Positions 25,713-36,847 of a stretch of 64,000 nt of DNA are shown one piece after another; position 1 is the first letter of the stretch, and the number at the start of each line of letters is the position of its first letter. The notes beneath the pieces are model-generated. The model was not told the DNA's origin. It did no database searches and saw nothing but the letters and a program-made list of their open reading frames with translations. Source of the DNA: Bugulina stolonifera (lineage: Eukaryota > Bryozoa > Gymnolaemata > Cheilostomatida > Bugulidae); NCBI GenBank assembly GCA_935421135.1, contig OW285190.1:12286501-12350500 (forward strand). The letters are read 5' to 3'. The position numbers were made by a program, and so were the translations under genes.

Positions 25713-26730
25713 TTAAAAATAATTCAAATTAAGCTCACTTTTGCGGAAGTAGCCCATTTCACCAGCGGGAATATCTAACTTGACATCATGCACTGGCAGA
25801 AACCAGAAATATTCATTTTTTACTTTTTTGACTGCATCATTCTGAAATGAAGCTTTAAGTTTTCCAACTTTGTTGAATAGCTTGGAGAATGGCAATAATT
25901 TATATTATCCGTTAACTTTTGCATTTCGGCAGTTTTGGTTCTCCAAATCTTTCTGCGTGCAAACATAGCATCCCAAAAGTGAGGCTTGTTGGCTTTTACC
26001 GTAAAACTTGACAGCTTTTTTAAAAGTTTGGATATTTCTCTTCTCATTTGTTCTAAAGGTTTTGGTTTTTCAACGTACAAACGACGTGACCCATCAGCTA
26101 GCGTAGATGAGTACACATTGAGAACCCCAACAAATTTGTCAGTGGATATGTAGGATCTTTTGGGAGTATTTGTACGTTATATTTCCCTTTGTCAATGAAA
26201 TAGCTCAAGTCCTGGCAGTCAACTGGATCACTGACCACATACCACTGATCATTACGTTTGTCACTGGAATCTAAACTCTGCTCATCATCATCATTTTCCG
26301 AGGTTACCTTATCTCTAGAACAAGATTAACAATAATTTGTGAAATATTTTTGAAGTTTCCTCCAGCTAAGTTGAATTTTAATCATTTCAAACTTTGCTGT
26401 CATTACAATATTATAATATTTACCTTTGTGATTAATCCACCTCCGCCTCTTTTGGGCTAGAGCTACCAGCAGCAGCAGTCTTGTCAGATTTAGACTTCTT
26501 TGGTGTGCCAGCTTTGGGCTCCCTACAACGAGTTAACAGATATTTTAACTACTCACATAAAAAACTTTATAAATAGTGCTGAAAAAGTAGTAAAGGTTTC
26601 GAACTGACTTACCCAGTAATCATTGTTTATTAACAAAATAAATTAATATACTTACGTCTGCCTTTTGTAGGTTCGTTTTTTAGTAGTAGCAATAGGAACC
26701 CTTTCAATATTCCCCTCTATTATTTTTTAT
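25713..26730 (-). other. cluster of exon-like pieces, unrecognised (transposon-associated)
   Basis: Minus-strand coding-like blocks occur in order: IERVPIATTKKRTYKRQ ending at a GTAAGT donor (about 26.66 kb), REPKAGTPKKSKSDKTAAAG (about 26.5 kb), SDPVDCQDLSYFIDKGKYNV (about 26.2 kb), and then two overlapping frames at 25820-26116 and 25713-25895 that include KPHFWDAMFARRKIWRTKT and KNEYFWFLPVHDVKLDIPAG. The basic and Ser/Ala-rich pieces look like a nuclear protein. Overlapping frames suggest a frameshift near 25.85 kb. I do not recognise the family. The cluster continues the transposon-derived series upstream on this strand, so a transposon origin is likely but unproven. Confidence 0.35.
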
Positions 26731-27059
26731 TCATGTGCAATGCACTATTTCTATCCACATTTCACAATTCCCTGAATATGGGAGGATCAATCACTGATAT
26801 TATTTATACACATGGTAGTCTTTGAAACAGTCAGTATGTATGAGTGTGAAATCATTTCATAGATTTTCTAGATTTATACAGTTTTATCATAATACCTACC
26901 TTAGATTTATACGTCTCTACTAGCTACTATGTGTAAACCAATGTTCATTTTGGAAGCAGTCAACCTACTTGTACAAATACACTACAAATAATATAGTGAT
27001 CCTAAAACTTGAATGGTTAAACATTAAGAGACCACTAACTTGTGTGATGTTGGTGAGGT

Positions 27060-27960
27060 GGGTGTTATTATATTATCAACTGCCATTATCGATTGGGAGT
27101 CGTATTTGTTGATGTGTTTTTGGGAGTTCAGAGTATCCACGTCTTAGTTCCACAAATTGTGCTCGTACGCCCTCTGTTAATACTTGCACCAATTCATCAA
27201 TTGGCAGTTTTTCCCTGTTACACTAATTTTTAATGATGGTGTTTACACTCTCCGAGACATTATTATTACAGCATTTTTCGTTAAAGCAAGTTGATTTGAC
27301 TTTCTCTACTAAATTTACCAGTAGTTCTGGATGAATTGTTTTCTTTTATAGTGCATTATAAATCTATCCATAACAGTTGCCTGCTGTTCTCTCTTAGCAG
27401 CATTAAGCCACTCTTCATCGAGTTTTTGAGAGTTCTCTAAAACTGTACCGTCGCTAAAGGTTACTTGCAGTCTCATGTCTTTCATCACAAGTGAAATCAT
27501 ATTGTTACTTAAACCCAGTTCTCTTATTTTACGTTTTCCATCCCATAGAACTTTGATGTCACTGCATCTTTGTTTTTTGAGATCTAAGAATAGCGTGTCC
27601 CCGTCAAAGTCAACGGCACACATGGTGCACACCGCAGCAAATGTTGGTTTTAAGTTATATGTAGTGTCAACAGTATGGGGGATTTCACAGTTGCTCTACC
27701 TCCACAATTGTGGGCTATATAGTCCACCATGTTATTAAGAAATAAACATTCTGTGGTTATCTGCTGATGATATTATACGGCGTATGTTTGTTCATCCCAT
27801 CAGCAGCCTCGGCTATCATAGCTGTATGCAACTTATCGTAATGGTCTTGTCTATGACGCTTGTGTACCATGTTATCCTTGAGATCGTATATCTGTTCCAC
27901 ACTGCGTAGCATAGATGAGACCAACACATCTCCAGTGCAAGGGATTTTTAGTATTTCCTA
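27060..27960 (-). pseudogene. transposase-like pseudogene, family uncertain
   Basis: In minus-strand order the blocks are LVSSMLRSVEQIYDLKDNMV, RHRQDHYDKLHTAMIAEAAD, then a 105-codon frame at 27315-27632 (FDGDTLFLDLKKQRCSDIKV, KLDEEWLNAAKREQQATVMD), then in another frame CCNNNVSESVNTIIKN, a stop, and REKLPIDELVQVLTEGVRAQ. The pattern SESVNxxIK followed by a helix-rich tail is typical of the C-terminal half of several invertebrate transposases, in which a conserved N/ESxNxxLK segment sits near the end of the catalytic domain. The in-frame stop and at least one frameshift show it is broken. I cannot name the superfamily from sequence alone. Confidence 0.5.
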
Positions 27961-28129
27961 GATCCATCGGCAATAGTTGACATGGAAATGTTTCAAGTGT
28001 TATGGTGCATGTGCATGTAACTGTACTACATGTCGTGGGCTCAGAATCAAAGTGCCGTAACTCGGCAATTAGACATAGTGTACAAATGGAGTTATCTCTA
28101 AAGTTTTATTATAATATTACAGTATGTTC

Positions 28130-29167
28130 TCAATCTGTCTCCTTGGCGTATTGACTGAATTCCCAATCAGCAAAAATTTCTTTGTCATCAGTCGGTGGGA
28201 ATTTTGCCTGGATGGCAGAGTACACACAGGCAGGAAACGGCTTGCGTTGCCTACACCTAATATCTGGGTAAATCCAAAAAATCATTGTACGATAAGAGCA
28301 AAATCTCTTCTTTCTCAACAGATCCCTCTCTGTAGGCTCATTAGGAAATAGATCATCTAAAATTTGTTGAATAATTCATTAATCTTTTTGCAGACAAGGA
28401 ACTTTACCTTCGAATTAGTTGGACAGATTGCCGAATTAGAACTTTAGATTTATTAGAGCTAAATTTGGTGTAATTGTGCACTATAACATTGCTATTTTAA
28501 CATTTCTTAACATGGTAATGCAGGTATCGTGTGTATTCAAGGTGCAAAGGTCCATCGAGGAATAATCGATTGAACCATTCATAGTCTGTTTTGCATCTAT
28601 AAAAGAATAGCATGGAAGTGGAATGTATATTTGTACATTTCTAACTAAAGTATTATTTTAATAACTATTTGACTTGACAAGTGTTTGTTGATTTTCAAGT
28701 TGCCATACTTAAATAATAGTTGTCTCATCCAAATAGCTATGTATTTAACACATGTAATGAATACATTTATAGGCTATTGGCCAACGTACCTGTGATTTGT
28801 ACCATCAAGAACGGCTTGACACATGGCTTTTCCAGCGCAGCACTGGTTTTGTTGGCGGGTAGGCATAACTTGGCAGTGTCCACATTGACACCACCGACTA
28901 GTATTTTTGAATTCTTGAATTATCTACTCTACAAAAATGATTTGTTGGCAAAACAACTATATCAACTTGGATATGTTGGGTCTGTTAGCAAGATCATTTA
29001 GTATGACAACTTGAGTTGAAATAATACATGGAAGCCTATATACTACCAGCATTCTATAGGCTTACTTTCTCACGTCCTTCATGTTGCATGGGAATAACAT
29101 TGTCTCCATTTTCCTCACCTGCCAACACCACTGGCTCAAACTGGTAGCCCTCCAACGCTATAGGTCC
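28130..29167 (-). CDS. P2X7-tail-like cysteine-rich domain protein (orphan domain, partial)
   Basis: Four minus-strand exons: 29066-29167 (phase 0 after TTTGCAG, possibly open further upstream to 29329), 28790-28923, one from 28596 to about 28512, and 28130-28356. Seen: GYQFEPVV; then NTSRWCQCGHCQVMPTRQQ and NQCCAGKAMC, the zinc-binding cysteine pattern of the P2X7 receptor cytoplasmic tail; then YRTMIFW and CRQRKPFPACVYSAIQAKFP, equivalent to the conserved YRxxxxW...R.xxPxCVxxxIRxxFP end of that domain. No P2X channel body (two membrane helices, ectodomain) is visible. Stand-alone copies of this domain occur in invertebrates and some sit on transposable elements. The first two junctions keep frame; the third donor is uncertain. 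Transposon fragments flank it on the same strand, so it may be part of one. Confidence 0.65.
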
Positions 29168-30439
29168 CTGCAAAGATTCATAGACACTATTAATTGAGTC
29201 AAGACTTGCAATTATCTCCAACTCAACCAGTTCAGCAGCCAACAGGGACAACATAACATAGACCCAACACGTAGAAAATAACACTAAAATGTCTCTCTGC
29301 TGCAGATTGCTACTACTGCTCCATGTCAATTGTAAAGTGACATAATGAATAGTGTCGACAACATCCGGGTAGAGCTAAAAATTGCTCGGAAGATTGAGTG
29401 GCCGGTACAACACAGAATGAAGAAAATGATATAAATATTTTACAGTGAGCTAAATAGTATAACTCAACAATGGAAGCATTCCCTGCAAAATTTATTTATT
29501 TAGAAACAGTTACTAAAACCTTTTTTCATGATATTACAAAACCACCTGATAACTCCCAATGTAATTATATTTCCAATATATTCTTTATTTCTTCATTTTC
29601 GAAAGTGGTTTATGTCCAAATTGGTACCTCAGATTAATATTGTGGCACTGTGTATTGCCATTTCCTGACAAAGCAGGATAGCTCAGTTGTGGTGTAGAAG
29701 AAGAGAATGCAGGTATAGTTTACTGCGGTCAACTCAATAACATTAATCTCCCACAATACTAAGCCTAATAGTATTCTTGGACATTTAAGGATCATAATTC
29801 GAGATAAATTTGAGTTGTAGATCATTAATATTAAGCTTGGGATAACTTTGTGGTGTAATAATGTTTTTTGTTATTTGAGGAGAGGATAACTTTGCGGTGT
29901 AATATTGTCTTTTGTTGTTGTTGTTTCTCACACCTCCCCGACCAAACCGACGCATTGGGGTCCTTAGGGCCTCAACCATAGGAGACCAAGGAGTCGAATG
30001 AGTACTGTCTAGACACCGAGGTGTCCTTAACTATCAGCTCTGGCACATTTGCACATTGGTAGGCAATACTAGGTAGGCAAATAAGTCTGTGGTACATGGT
30101 AGTAAATCACAGCATCCCGGGATACATTTTCATATTTGCAGCTGCAGTAACAAATAGTCGCATGCTGCAGAATATAGGTCCGTACCCGGTTTGCTGTCTA
30201 CCATCTTCTGTGAGTCAGATGATAGCCACTGGTCTGGAATGGGGCCAGCTCCTGGACCTGCTTGGGCGTGAGGGGCAACGGCTCTACTCGAACTTGCACA
30301 GACGGCAGAGACTGGCTCTCCACTACCCAACAGTTTCGACCCCTTAGCAGATGACTCCAACTGAGTCGACTTTCCTTCAGCGACGACAGAGTCGACTACT
30401 GAAGGGGTCGTTGACTCAACAGCCCGTTGCTCTACCTCA

Positions 30440-31020
30440 ATAGTCACTTCATCCTTCTCCTCGCCACGGCCAGCGCCACACTGACCAGGGGACACCTCCA
30501 TATAGAATCATGATTGTTTACAACCTGATATTTCATGCTGCTGACCATTTCCACCAGCATATCCTCATCCCTTTCACATTGTGCTGTAGCCCACCAAAAA
30601 TGGTTCGTAAAGTGTTGGGCCAATTCTAAGACTGGTTTTTGGGCCTGAAATAATTTCCCAAGACCATTATGAATCAACATTCAGACAGAACTTTGTTGAC
30701 AAATAACAAACAAATAATTAACACTGCAATATCGTACCTGTCTAGTTGCTCTCTTGGCCAAATTTCTGGTTAGATTTTTGTTAATGTGCCATGTGTCCAG
30801 GCATCATGTATGTCTTTCTCATTCTTGGCCATGTAGGCTCTGATAATTATGTTTCCATCTGTCTTGAGGGTGGTAATGTTAGGGAAAGTCTCCTTGGCCT
30901 CCGCAGACATTGTATGAAGGCTTCTGGCCCTGCTATTGTAGAGGAAGGGCTTCCAGCTGTCTCCTTTGTCACAGAGTGGGTGACCAGACCAGACCTCTGT
31001 AACAAGTCACAAAAGAAACT
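30440..31020 (-). pseudogene. transposase-like pseudogene (Kolobok-like pattern, uncertain)
   Basis: Minus-strand blocks in order: KETFPNITTLKTDGNIIIRA, then DTWHINKNLTRNLAKRATRQ, an intron-like gap with GTACG donor, and QKPVLELAQHFTNHFWWATA followed by CERDEDMLVEMVSSMKYQVV. The sequence D-x-WH-x-x-K-N-L followed by NHFWW and a C-x-x-D-E segment is shared by a widespread invertebrate transposase group that I associate with Kolobok-type elements; the superfamily name is inference. The first and second blocks lie in different frames and one has in-frame stops, so it is not functional. The P2X7-tail-like exons begin about 1.3 kb downstream on the same strand. Confidence 0.5.
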
Positions 31021-31859
31021 ACTGTAAGTAAACAGAGCCCAATAATTTAGAGGAGTAAAGTCATGTAACAACATTATAACATTACGTAATAATAATTAGT
31101 GACAAACAAACTATTTTAATCAGAAAGGCATACAAAAGAACTGTAATGAAAGTGGCACCTCAGCAATTGAGGTGCATTGTTTCTTGAGCAGCTGGCACAC
31201 AGGACACAACATGACAGGGAATTCAAATGAAATAGACAGCAAGCTAAGACAGGTAACATTTAGCAAGACTTACACAGCCAGGGCTCTTCAGTGAAGTTTT
31301 AAATGGAAAAGTTGTCTTTCTCTAATACATGGTGATGCCACTGTTCCAAGCACAAATAAACTTATGAGGCGACATAAAATTATGAAATGTTGCACCAAAA
31401 TGGGGAAGAGAATAACTTACCGAATCCATTGTGGTAAAACTGTTATCGCATTAGATACACGGGGAAGGTTGGGGTTAAAACAGTTAGGTTCTAAAATAAC
31501 TTGGTTAAAATAGTGTGTTAGCTAAGAAATAATTTACAAGATAGCTATACACTTGCGTGAGGAAAATGGCAGCGGTCAATTCAACACTACCCTTTGCTTT
31601 TCTTCCAACACTAGGCTGACTTCGCCACCAAAACATTTTCCTGCACCCACGACATCTGGCGTTGATGATGAGCAACGTCCTTTATTGTGGTTGTATTGCA
31701 CATCTATATACCGGTCACCACACTCGCATCGCAACTGTTAAAAGAAATGGTCCTGCTATATTTCAATGCGACTTCTCACTGGAAATAGTGTCAACGTGTC
31801 ATTAACAAAAGGCAGGGCAGGACTGATAAACAATATGTTTTAGATTCGGGTTGGGTGCA

Positions 31860-32560
31860 TCTCCTTCATCTTCTGACATCTCTTCAGTTGAAGATACTGG
31901 CACGTTGCTAACATTAGCACTATAGTTCATGTCTTCAGGGCCAATATCTAATTAATTAAACGGTAGATTTTTGACTTGACGACAGTAAGTCATATACGAG
32001 CATGCATTCACGGGATGTGTAGCGTTAAAATCCTTATGCATCTCTATCTCAGTCAGCTCGCTAAGCAAGTATAACCTATTGGGGGCATGTTCTCTCCGAT
32101 AGTGTGAGATGCATGGGTTATATGATTTGATGTGGCGGTGAATAAGTTCAACTTGATCAGCAGATAGCTGGCGATGTTTTTAATAATTTTTGAATGACTG
32201 AGCTAGTCTTCGGGTAGCCAAGTGTGCCAAGAAAGAAAATCTTGCAAACGTTTGCTTTAGACCCATCTTCAAGCAATAGCGACTACTTGACTGACCATGA
32301 GCGCTTAGAATTTTCCCCAGATTTAGTTGGTTGTCTATCAATGAAAGACCACATCACCAATATTCTGTCATTGTACGACTTCTGCCAAAAGTCGGTCCAT
32401 ATTTGAATTCTCCTGCGTTGAGGTACCAAATCTTTGCACTTGTTCTGACAGGAGCAAGGCGGTCTTAGAGCATGCTTTTCTACATTCCGCTTATACTTCT
32501 CACTCTCAGTGAAAGATTTCTTCTGTTTCTTAGGCTTGTCTAGTAGCAAGTTAGTTGCAT
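31860..32560 (-). pseudogene. invertebrate transposon-associated ORF, N-terminal part, broken
   Basis: Minus strand: KKSFTESEKYKRNVEKHALR, CSCQNKCKDLVPQRRRIQIW, TDFWQKSYNDR, then after an in-frame TAG NVCKIFFLGTLGYP, then in another frame LSADQVELIHRHIKSYNPCI, SHYRREHAPNRLYLLSELTE and HKDFNATHPVNACSYMTYCR. This order (basic start, C-x-x-x-C, W-x-x-x-D-R, VCK-x-FFL-x-TLG, HI-x-S-x-x-x-x-x-SHY-x-RxH) is a repeated multi-copy protein family in invertebrate genomes, usually annotated as uncharacterised or transposon-derived. The stop and the frameshift near 32.2 kb make it a pseudogene. The C-terminal nuclease-like half is not found downstream in recognisable form. Confidence 0.6.
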
Positions 32561-32929
32561 GGCCATCTAAAAAGTGAAACAGTGTTATATTCTATAGTAT
32601 AAAGTGTAAATCACTGGCATTCACGACTCACATCAAGAACATCATGCAAAGAAGTTGTCCTCTCTCGGTTTTTAAAACAGAAGACAATTTCTCATAATAT
32701 TCCATATTATAAATTGCTCTCCATCATAATATTATATTAAGTTTGGTCTGTTAATTTTTGAGGCTAACCTCAATAACGTACTCGTAGAAATTTGGTTCAA
32801 AATATATCTCTCCCAAAGTAAGAAAATCTGGCTCTGAGCTAAGTTAGCATGCTTTTTTTGTCTCTTTTAGTTTCCCATTAGACAGCAGTTTCATTCTAGT
32901 TTGTAGCAGCTTAACTTCTTGGTGAAGGT

Positions 32930-35720
32930 GCGACGCCTAGACATAAAAAAGTGGAGCGGTCTCATTACATATGGAGTTGAGCCGTCGATGCCATCCTTCT
33001 ACATCATTATTTGTGCGAAAAGCTCTTTGGAAAACACCCCATGTTTGCGGGCACCACATACTATCTGGCGCCATCCACGTACCTCTCAGATATTGGCATA
33101 GCTCTTCCAATTTCTCAGAAGTAACTCGGTGAGAAAGTAATATTCATATATTGTTTCTTTTTTGTGGTACATAGAAGCTAGTCCAAGTTCTGATACTTTT
33201 CTCCACACAGCTTGGGCCCAGTGAAATGCGCAACCATATATTGCCTCAGTTGAAAATACCCTACTTAATGCTTTCCACATCCCTAGAGCGAAAACATACA
33301 CAACATATAACATAATAAAATTCAACATACAAGTGCACTTAATATAATGTTAAACATACATCAATATATTATTTATACTATCAGAGACTGACATTGAGAC
33401 AGTCCTGGCTTATTGTTATGAAATAAAAGCACAGCATCAATCTCATATATAGAATAAAATTTATATTATGCACATAATATACAATGGTAGACACTTTTTG
33501 GCCTATTAGCTGTAATGTGTACCATGATATAATGGCACTTTTCTATAGCATTATTTTCTCTTCAAGTTTCACATACTATCAAAGTGAGGCGTACCAGCTT
33601 ATAATATATATGTATTACTGTACCTTTCTCAAAATCAGCAACAACACTTTCCACAATGTTAGGGGAGGGTACTAGCTCCATCAGCTCTTTAAGAACCTGC
33701 AACACATGTACATGTATATGTACACAGAGTAATACTGCTGATCAATGCATATGTTATATAAATCGCACACCTTGTATACTTGTGTTTGATTTTAGGCGCA
33801 CCAATAAGAAGTAGAAGTAGTTCCGACGGAAGGCCGGAGACCAATCATAGAAAAGATTGCACCATAACGGCGAAGAATAACTTAACAGTGATGCAACATC
33901 AGCCGTCGGAAATACAATTAGTGTACGATCGCGAAATATGTATAATATGTAAATAAACCGTGTCAGCAAGGGAAGTTATCTGCACAATGCTATAGACGAC
34001 ACAATAAAATATATATATGGAAAAATAGTATAAAAACAGTCTTATTACTTATTCGAAACTTGGGACTGTATCAATGAATGTACACACACTGTTTTACGAA
34101 TATAGATAAAATATATGAGACTAAATAGTAGAGTAATATAATGTCTGGAGATGATCAGGATCAGGTTCAGCGTCACCCAAAACATTGTACTGTACTTCTT
34201 GTGCAATGACTTCTGAACTTTTGAAAACATTCTCCTCTGCTTGATGCTTGCACTGTCCAAACATTCAGAAAAATTGCAAAAAGTTATCTTTTATATACAA
34301 AGTTTACGATGACAAGATGTTGACATTCAACACTGAAGACATACAATGCAATATATATTTGATAAGATTAGAAATACATAGCCCATATATTTTGCTGAGT
34401 GTTTCAATTTACCTGGCTCTTCATTTTCATTCCAAGATCAAGTCCTGGCTTGCCAGGGTGGTTGTGATTTACAGTTCGACAGAATCCATTAGTAGTTTGT
34501 TTTACTTTTGCCCCACACTTTCGATTGCTACATTCACTACTTTTCCATGCTTCGTATTTTGCTTCGTATTTAGCTTCGTATTTAAAATACGAAGGATGGA
34601 ATTGGCACAAAATACGTATTTCCTAACCTTCGTAGGAGCAAGCTCCTTCGACCGTGAGACTTCGTATTTCCGAAAATACGTAGGGATTTTTATTGCTTCG
34701 TAGGATGGAAGCGCTATCCTTCGAAGCTAATGTACAAGCACTAGTTAGTAGTAGATTATCTGTGGCTGGCGCAATAGCGTTCACGCTTGAATAACTGCTT
34801 GTTGATAACTACATTATGGTTATGACGTCAGTTTGGCTGTGCGCTCCTTGTTGCGGTTGATTTCACATTAGACAACGCATAGCTATTTTTAACTCACCAG
34901 GTTATTGTACTATGATGTCATAGGCGGGAAAACTTAAATGCGTTTGCCACAAAACCGTTGAACAAAATACGAAGCATGGAATTGGACTGGAATGGAGCTT
35001 CGAAGGGTGAAACAACTCCCTTCGAAGGAAAATACGAAGCATGGAAAAGTAGTGATTGCCAGGCTATTACTGTCACTCCTTTCCTTTTCACAGTATAACT
35101 GTGGCCATCATTGGTCACCAAGAGAGGACACATACGTTGACTCTCCTTAGGCAGAATTGCAAACTGGAGTACATGTGGTTCGGGTACTGCATCAACTGGA
35201 TCACTGTGTTGAGCCCTGTGGATGGAATATATAGTTATAGTGTATGTAAGATTAGTTAGTTGAAAATAATATCTCTGATAAATAAAATTAGTAGCAGTGG
35301 TTGGAGGTGACCCCTGGTAAATGATTTTTAGAATGACAGGATAAGATCTACCTATCAGGCTTGACTCTAAAGTCAAATTCTTACCCATTCTTAGTGAGCA
35401 GGAATATAGAGGATCTTTTAGGCAAGGGATGAAAAATATTTATTAAAAGTACAGTTTATGGATAACTAGAAGAAGTATATTACAGTATGTACTCTGTTTA
35501 TGTATTCATGCTGAACAATAGTACAGGATCTGTCAACATCAAAGGATAGTGACGATTCGTGGACTTGCCGGTTTGAAGACACACGGGGATGGGGTATCAC
35601 TGGAGTTCCAGGAGCAATATTGTAAGAATGGTCACTGTTTATAACAGCAGCAGTTACAGGTGCCATCGTTTCTTCAACATCAGAAGTATGTTGTAGTTGG
35701 GTAGGTGGAGCATGCACTGA
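32930..35720 (-). pseudogene. MULE transposase gene with FLYWCH zinc finger, disrupted
   Basis: Minus-strand exons in order: 35466-35717 (start of protein, MHAPPTQLQHTSDVEETMAP); about 35056-35218 (LVTNDGHSYTVKRKGVTVIA, first half of a FLYWCH finger), then a MITE, then 34404-34535 (CSNRKCGAKV ... NHNHPGKPG, the second half with the C..C and H-x-H residues); about 34140-34250 (HQAEENVFKSSEVIAQEVQY); to 33770 (NQTQVYK); 33625-33700 (NIVESVVADFEKG); about 33090-33285 (IYGCAFHWAQAVWRKVSELG), and in another frame RTNNDVEGWHRRLN. ADFEKG, GCAFHWxQAxWRKV and RTNNDVEGWHxRLN are hallmarks of FLYWCH-linked MULE transposases. Damage: the MITE insertion, a stop before NQTQ, and a frameshift near 33.09 kb. 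The DDE region before NQTQ is too eroded to read. Confidence 0.8.
34535..35054. mobile_element. 520-bp MITE with 26-bp perfect inverted ends, nested in the MULE
   Basis: Positions 34535-34560 (CACTACTTTTCCATGCTTCG...) and 35029-35054 are perfect inverted copies. The element is flanked by ATT on both sides, which reads as a 3-bp target-site duplication. The inside is full of further inverted CTTCGTATTT / AAATACGAAG and CTTCGAAGG motifs, so it can fold extensively. It has no coding capacity. Deleting it with one ATT exactly reconnects the FLYWCH coding frame in the host MULE, which fixes the boundaries independently. Confidence 0.85.
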
Positions 35721-35954
35721 CCTAGAATTATTACAATGAAGAGGTAACTAATTGCATACAGTCACTTATGAATAAATATTAGTGCATTAGTATGTATGTA
35801 CAAGCGCCACGTAACTTTCATTGTTATGTGGATCAATGCCATCTTGAGGGCATAACTGTTTATTTTAGCTGAAGTCTAAACTAAAGTTGCCTTACACTTT
35901 AAAGAAGGATAGTACACAAACAGTGGTTTGTCTTATTCACCTTCAACTTCAGTT

Positions 35955-36230
35955 ACTTCTCATTGCTGTGGTGGTGGGGAGGCGTGGGTGGCAGTGGTGG
36001 GGAAGCGTGGTGGGGTGGCAGTGGTGGGGAAGCATGGTGGGGAGGCGTTGGTGGCAGTGGTGAGGGTTATTAGGAGGTCAGGGGGTTGGGTTGCTATGGT
36101 GATGGGGCATGGTGTTATCGGGGTTTGGGGTTTCCAAGTGTGCAAATGTTTTTTCGACGAATCAAATGGGGGGGGGGAGGGGTTTGGGGGTGACCTTGGC
36201 AAGGTCGTGTGCAAAATTTTGATGCTCTCT
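35955..36230 (+). repeat. G-rich imperfect repeat tract
   Basis: The plus strand carries repeated GTGGCAGTGGTGGGGAAGC-like units between about 35.97 and 36.06 kb and a run of nine or more G near 36.17 kb. Multiple GGG/GGGG blocks at short spacing make G-quadruplex formation plausible. The frames open on both strands (113 and 84 codons) are low-complexity by-products, proline-rich on the minus strand. Confidence 0.7.
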
Positions 36231-36847
36231 TGTGATCAGGGCTCTCAAGTTGCTCAGTCAAAAATCTGAGCACTCAGCAAATTTACAATGTACTGCAGTG
36301 TAAGCAGTGTACCAGTATTACTCTGCTAGCAATTGGTCAGATATATAAATAAAGCTGTTGGTCAGTTACATGCACATATCTATTGCTCTATGGAGTTAGC
36401 CTAACCAATTTCTGACAGCCTAATAATCCCAGTACATACATGTATTTCAGGCCTTGCCCTTGAAAAGTAATGCACATTCTGATAGTATATTCCCATCCCA
36501 TCACACTACTGCTAGTTGTTTTAATACTGTATTTATTTAGCAACTGCTAATCTAGACAACGAAATGTACATGTAATTACTGCTACAACACTAGTAGTAGT
36601 GTACAATTTCCTTGATGAGGGTACCAGATAGGCAGATTGTACAGGTGAACAACTGAGTGTGAAAAGATGATCACATACTGCCTTGTGAGTAGGTGTGTAC
36701 ACTTCTGATTACATGATGTGGTTTCAAGTGTATGTACCATGATTATTAGCGCATGTAGCATCGTGTGGGTGTATTATATGTGAATAAATGTGAATTTTTC
36801 TTTTGTTTCTCAGCAGAACTTTTATTTCAAAAACATTAATTGTGCAT

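Noticed and set aside
34918..35388. 156-codon minus-strand frame taken as one protein
   Set aside because: It runs through an intron on one side and into the MITE on the other; only the middle part is MULE FLYWCH coding sequence.
35960..36269. Opposed 113- and 84-codon frames
   Set aside because: Both are translations of the G-rich repeat tract (Gly/Val-rich on one strand, Pro/Thr-rich on the other), not proteins.
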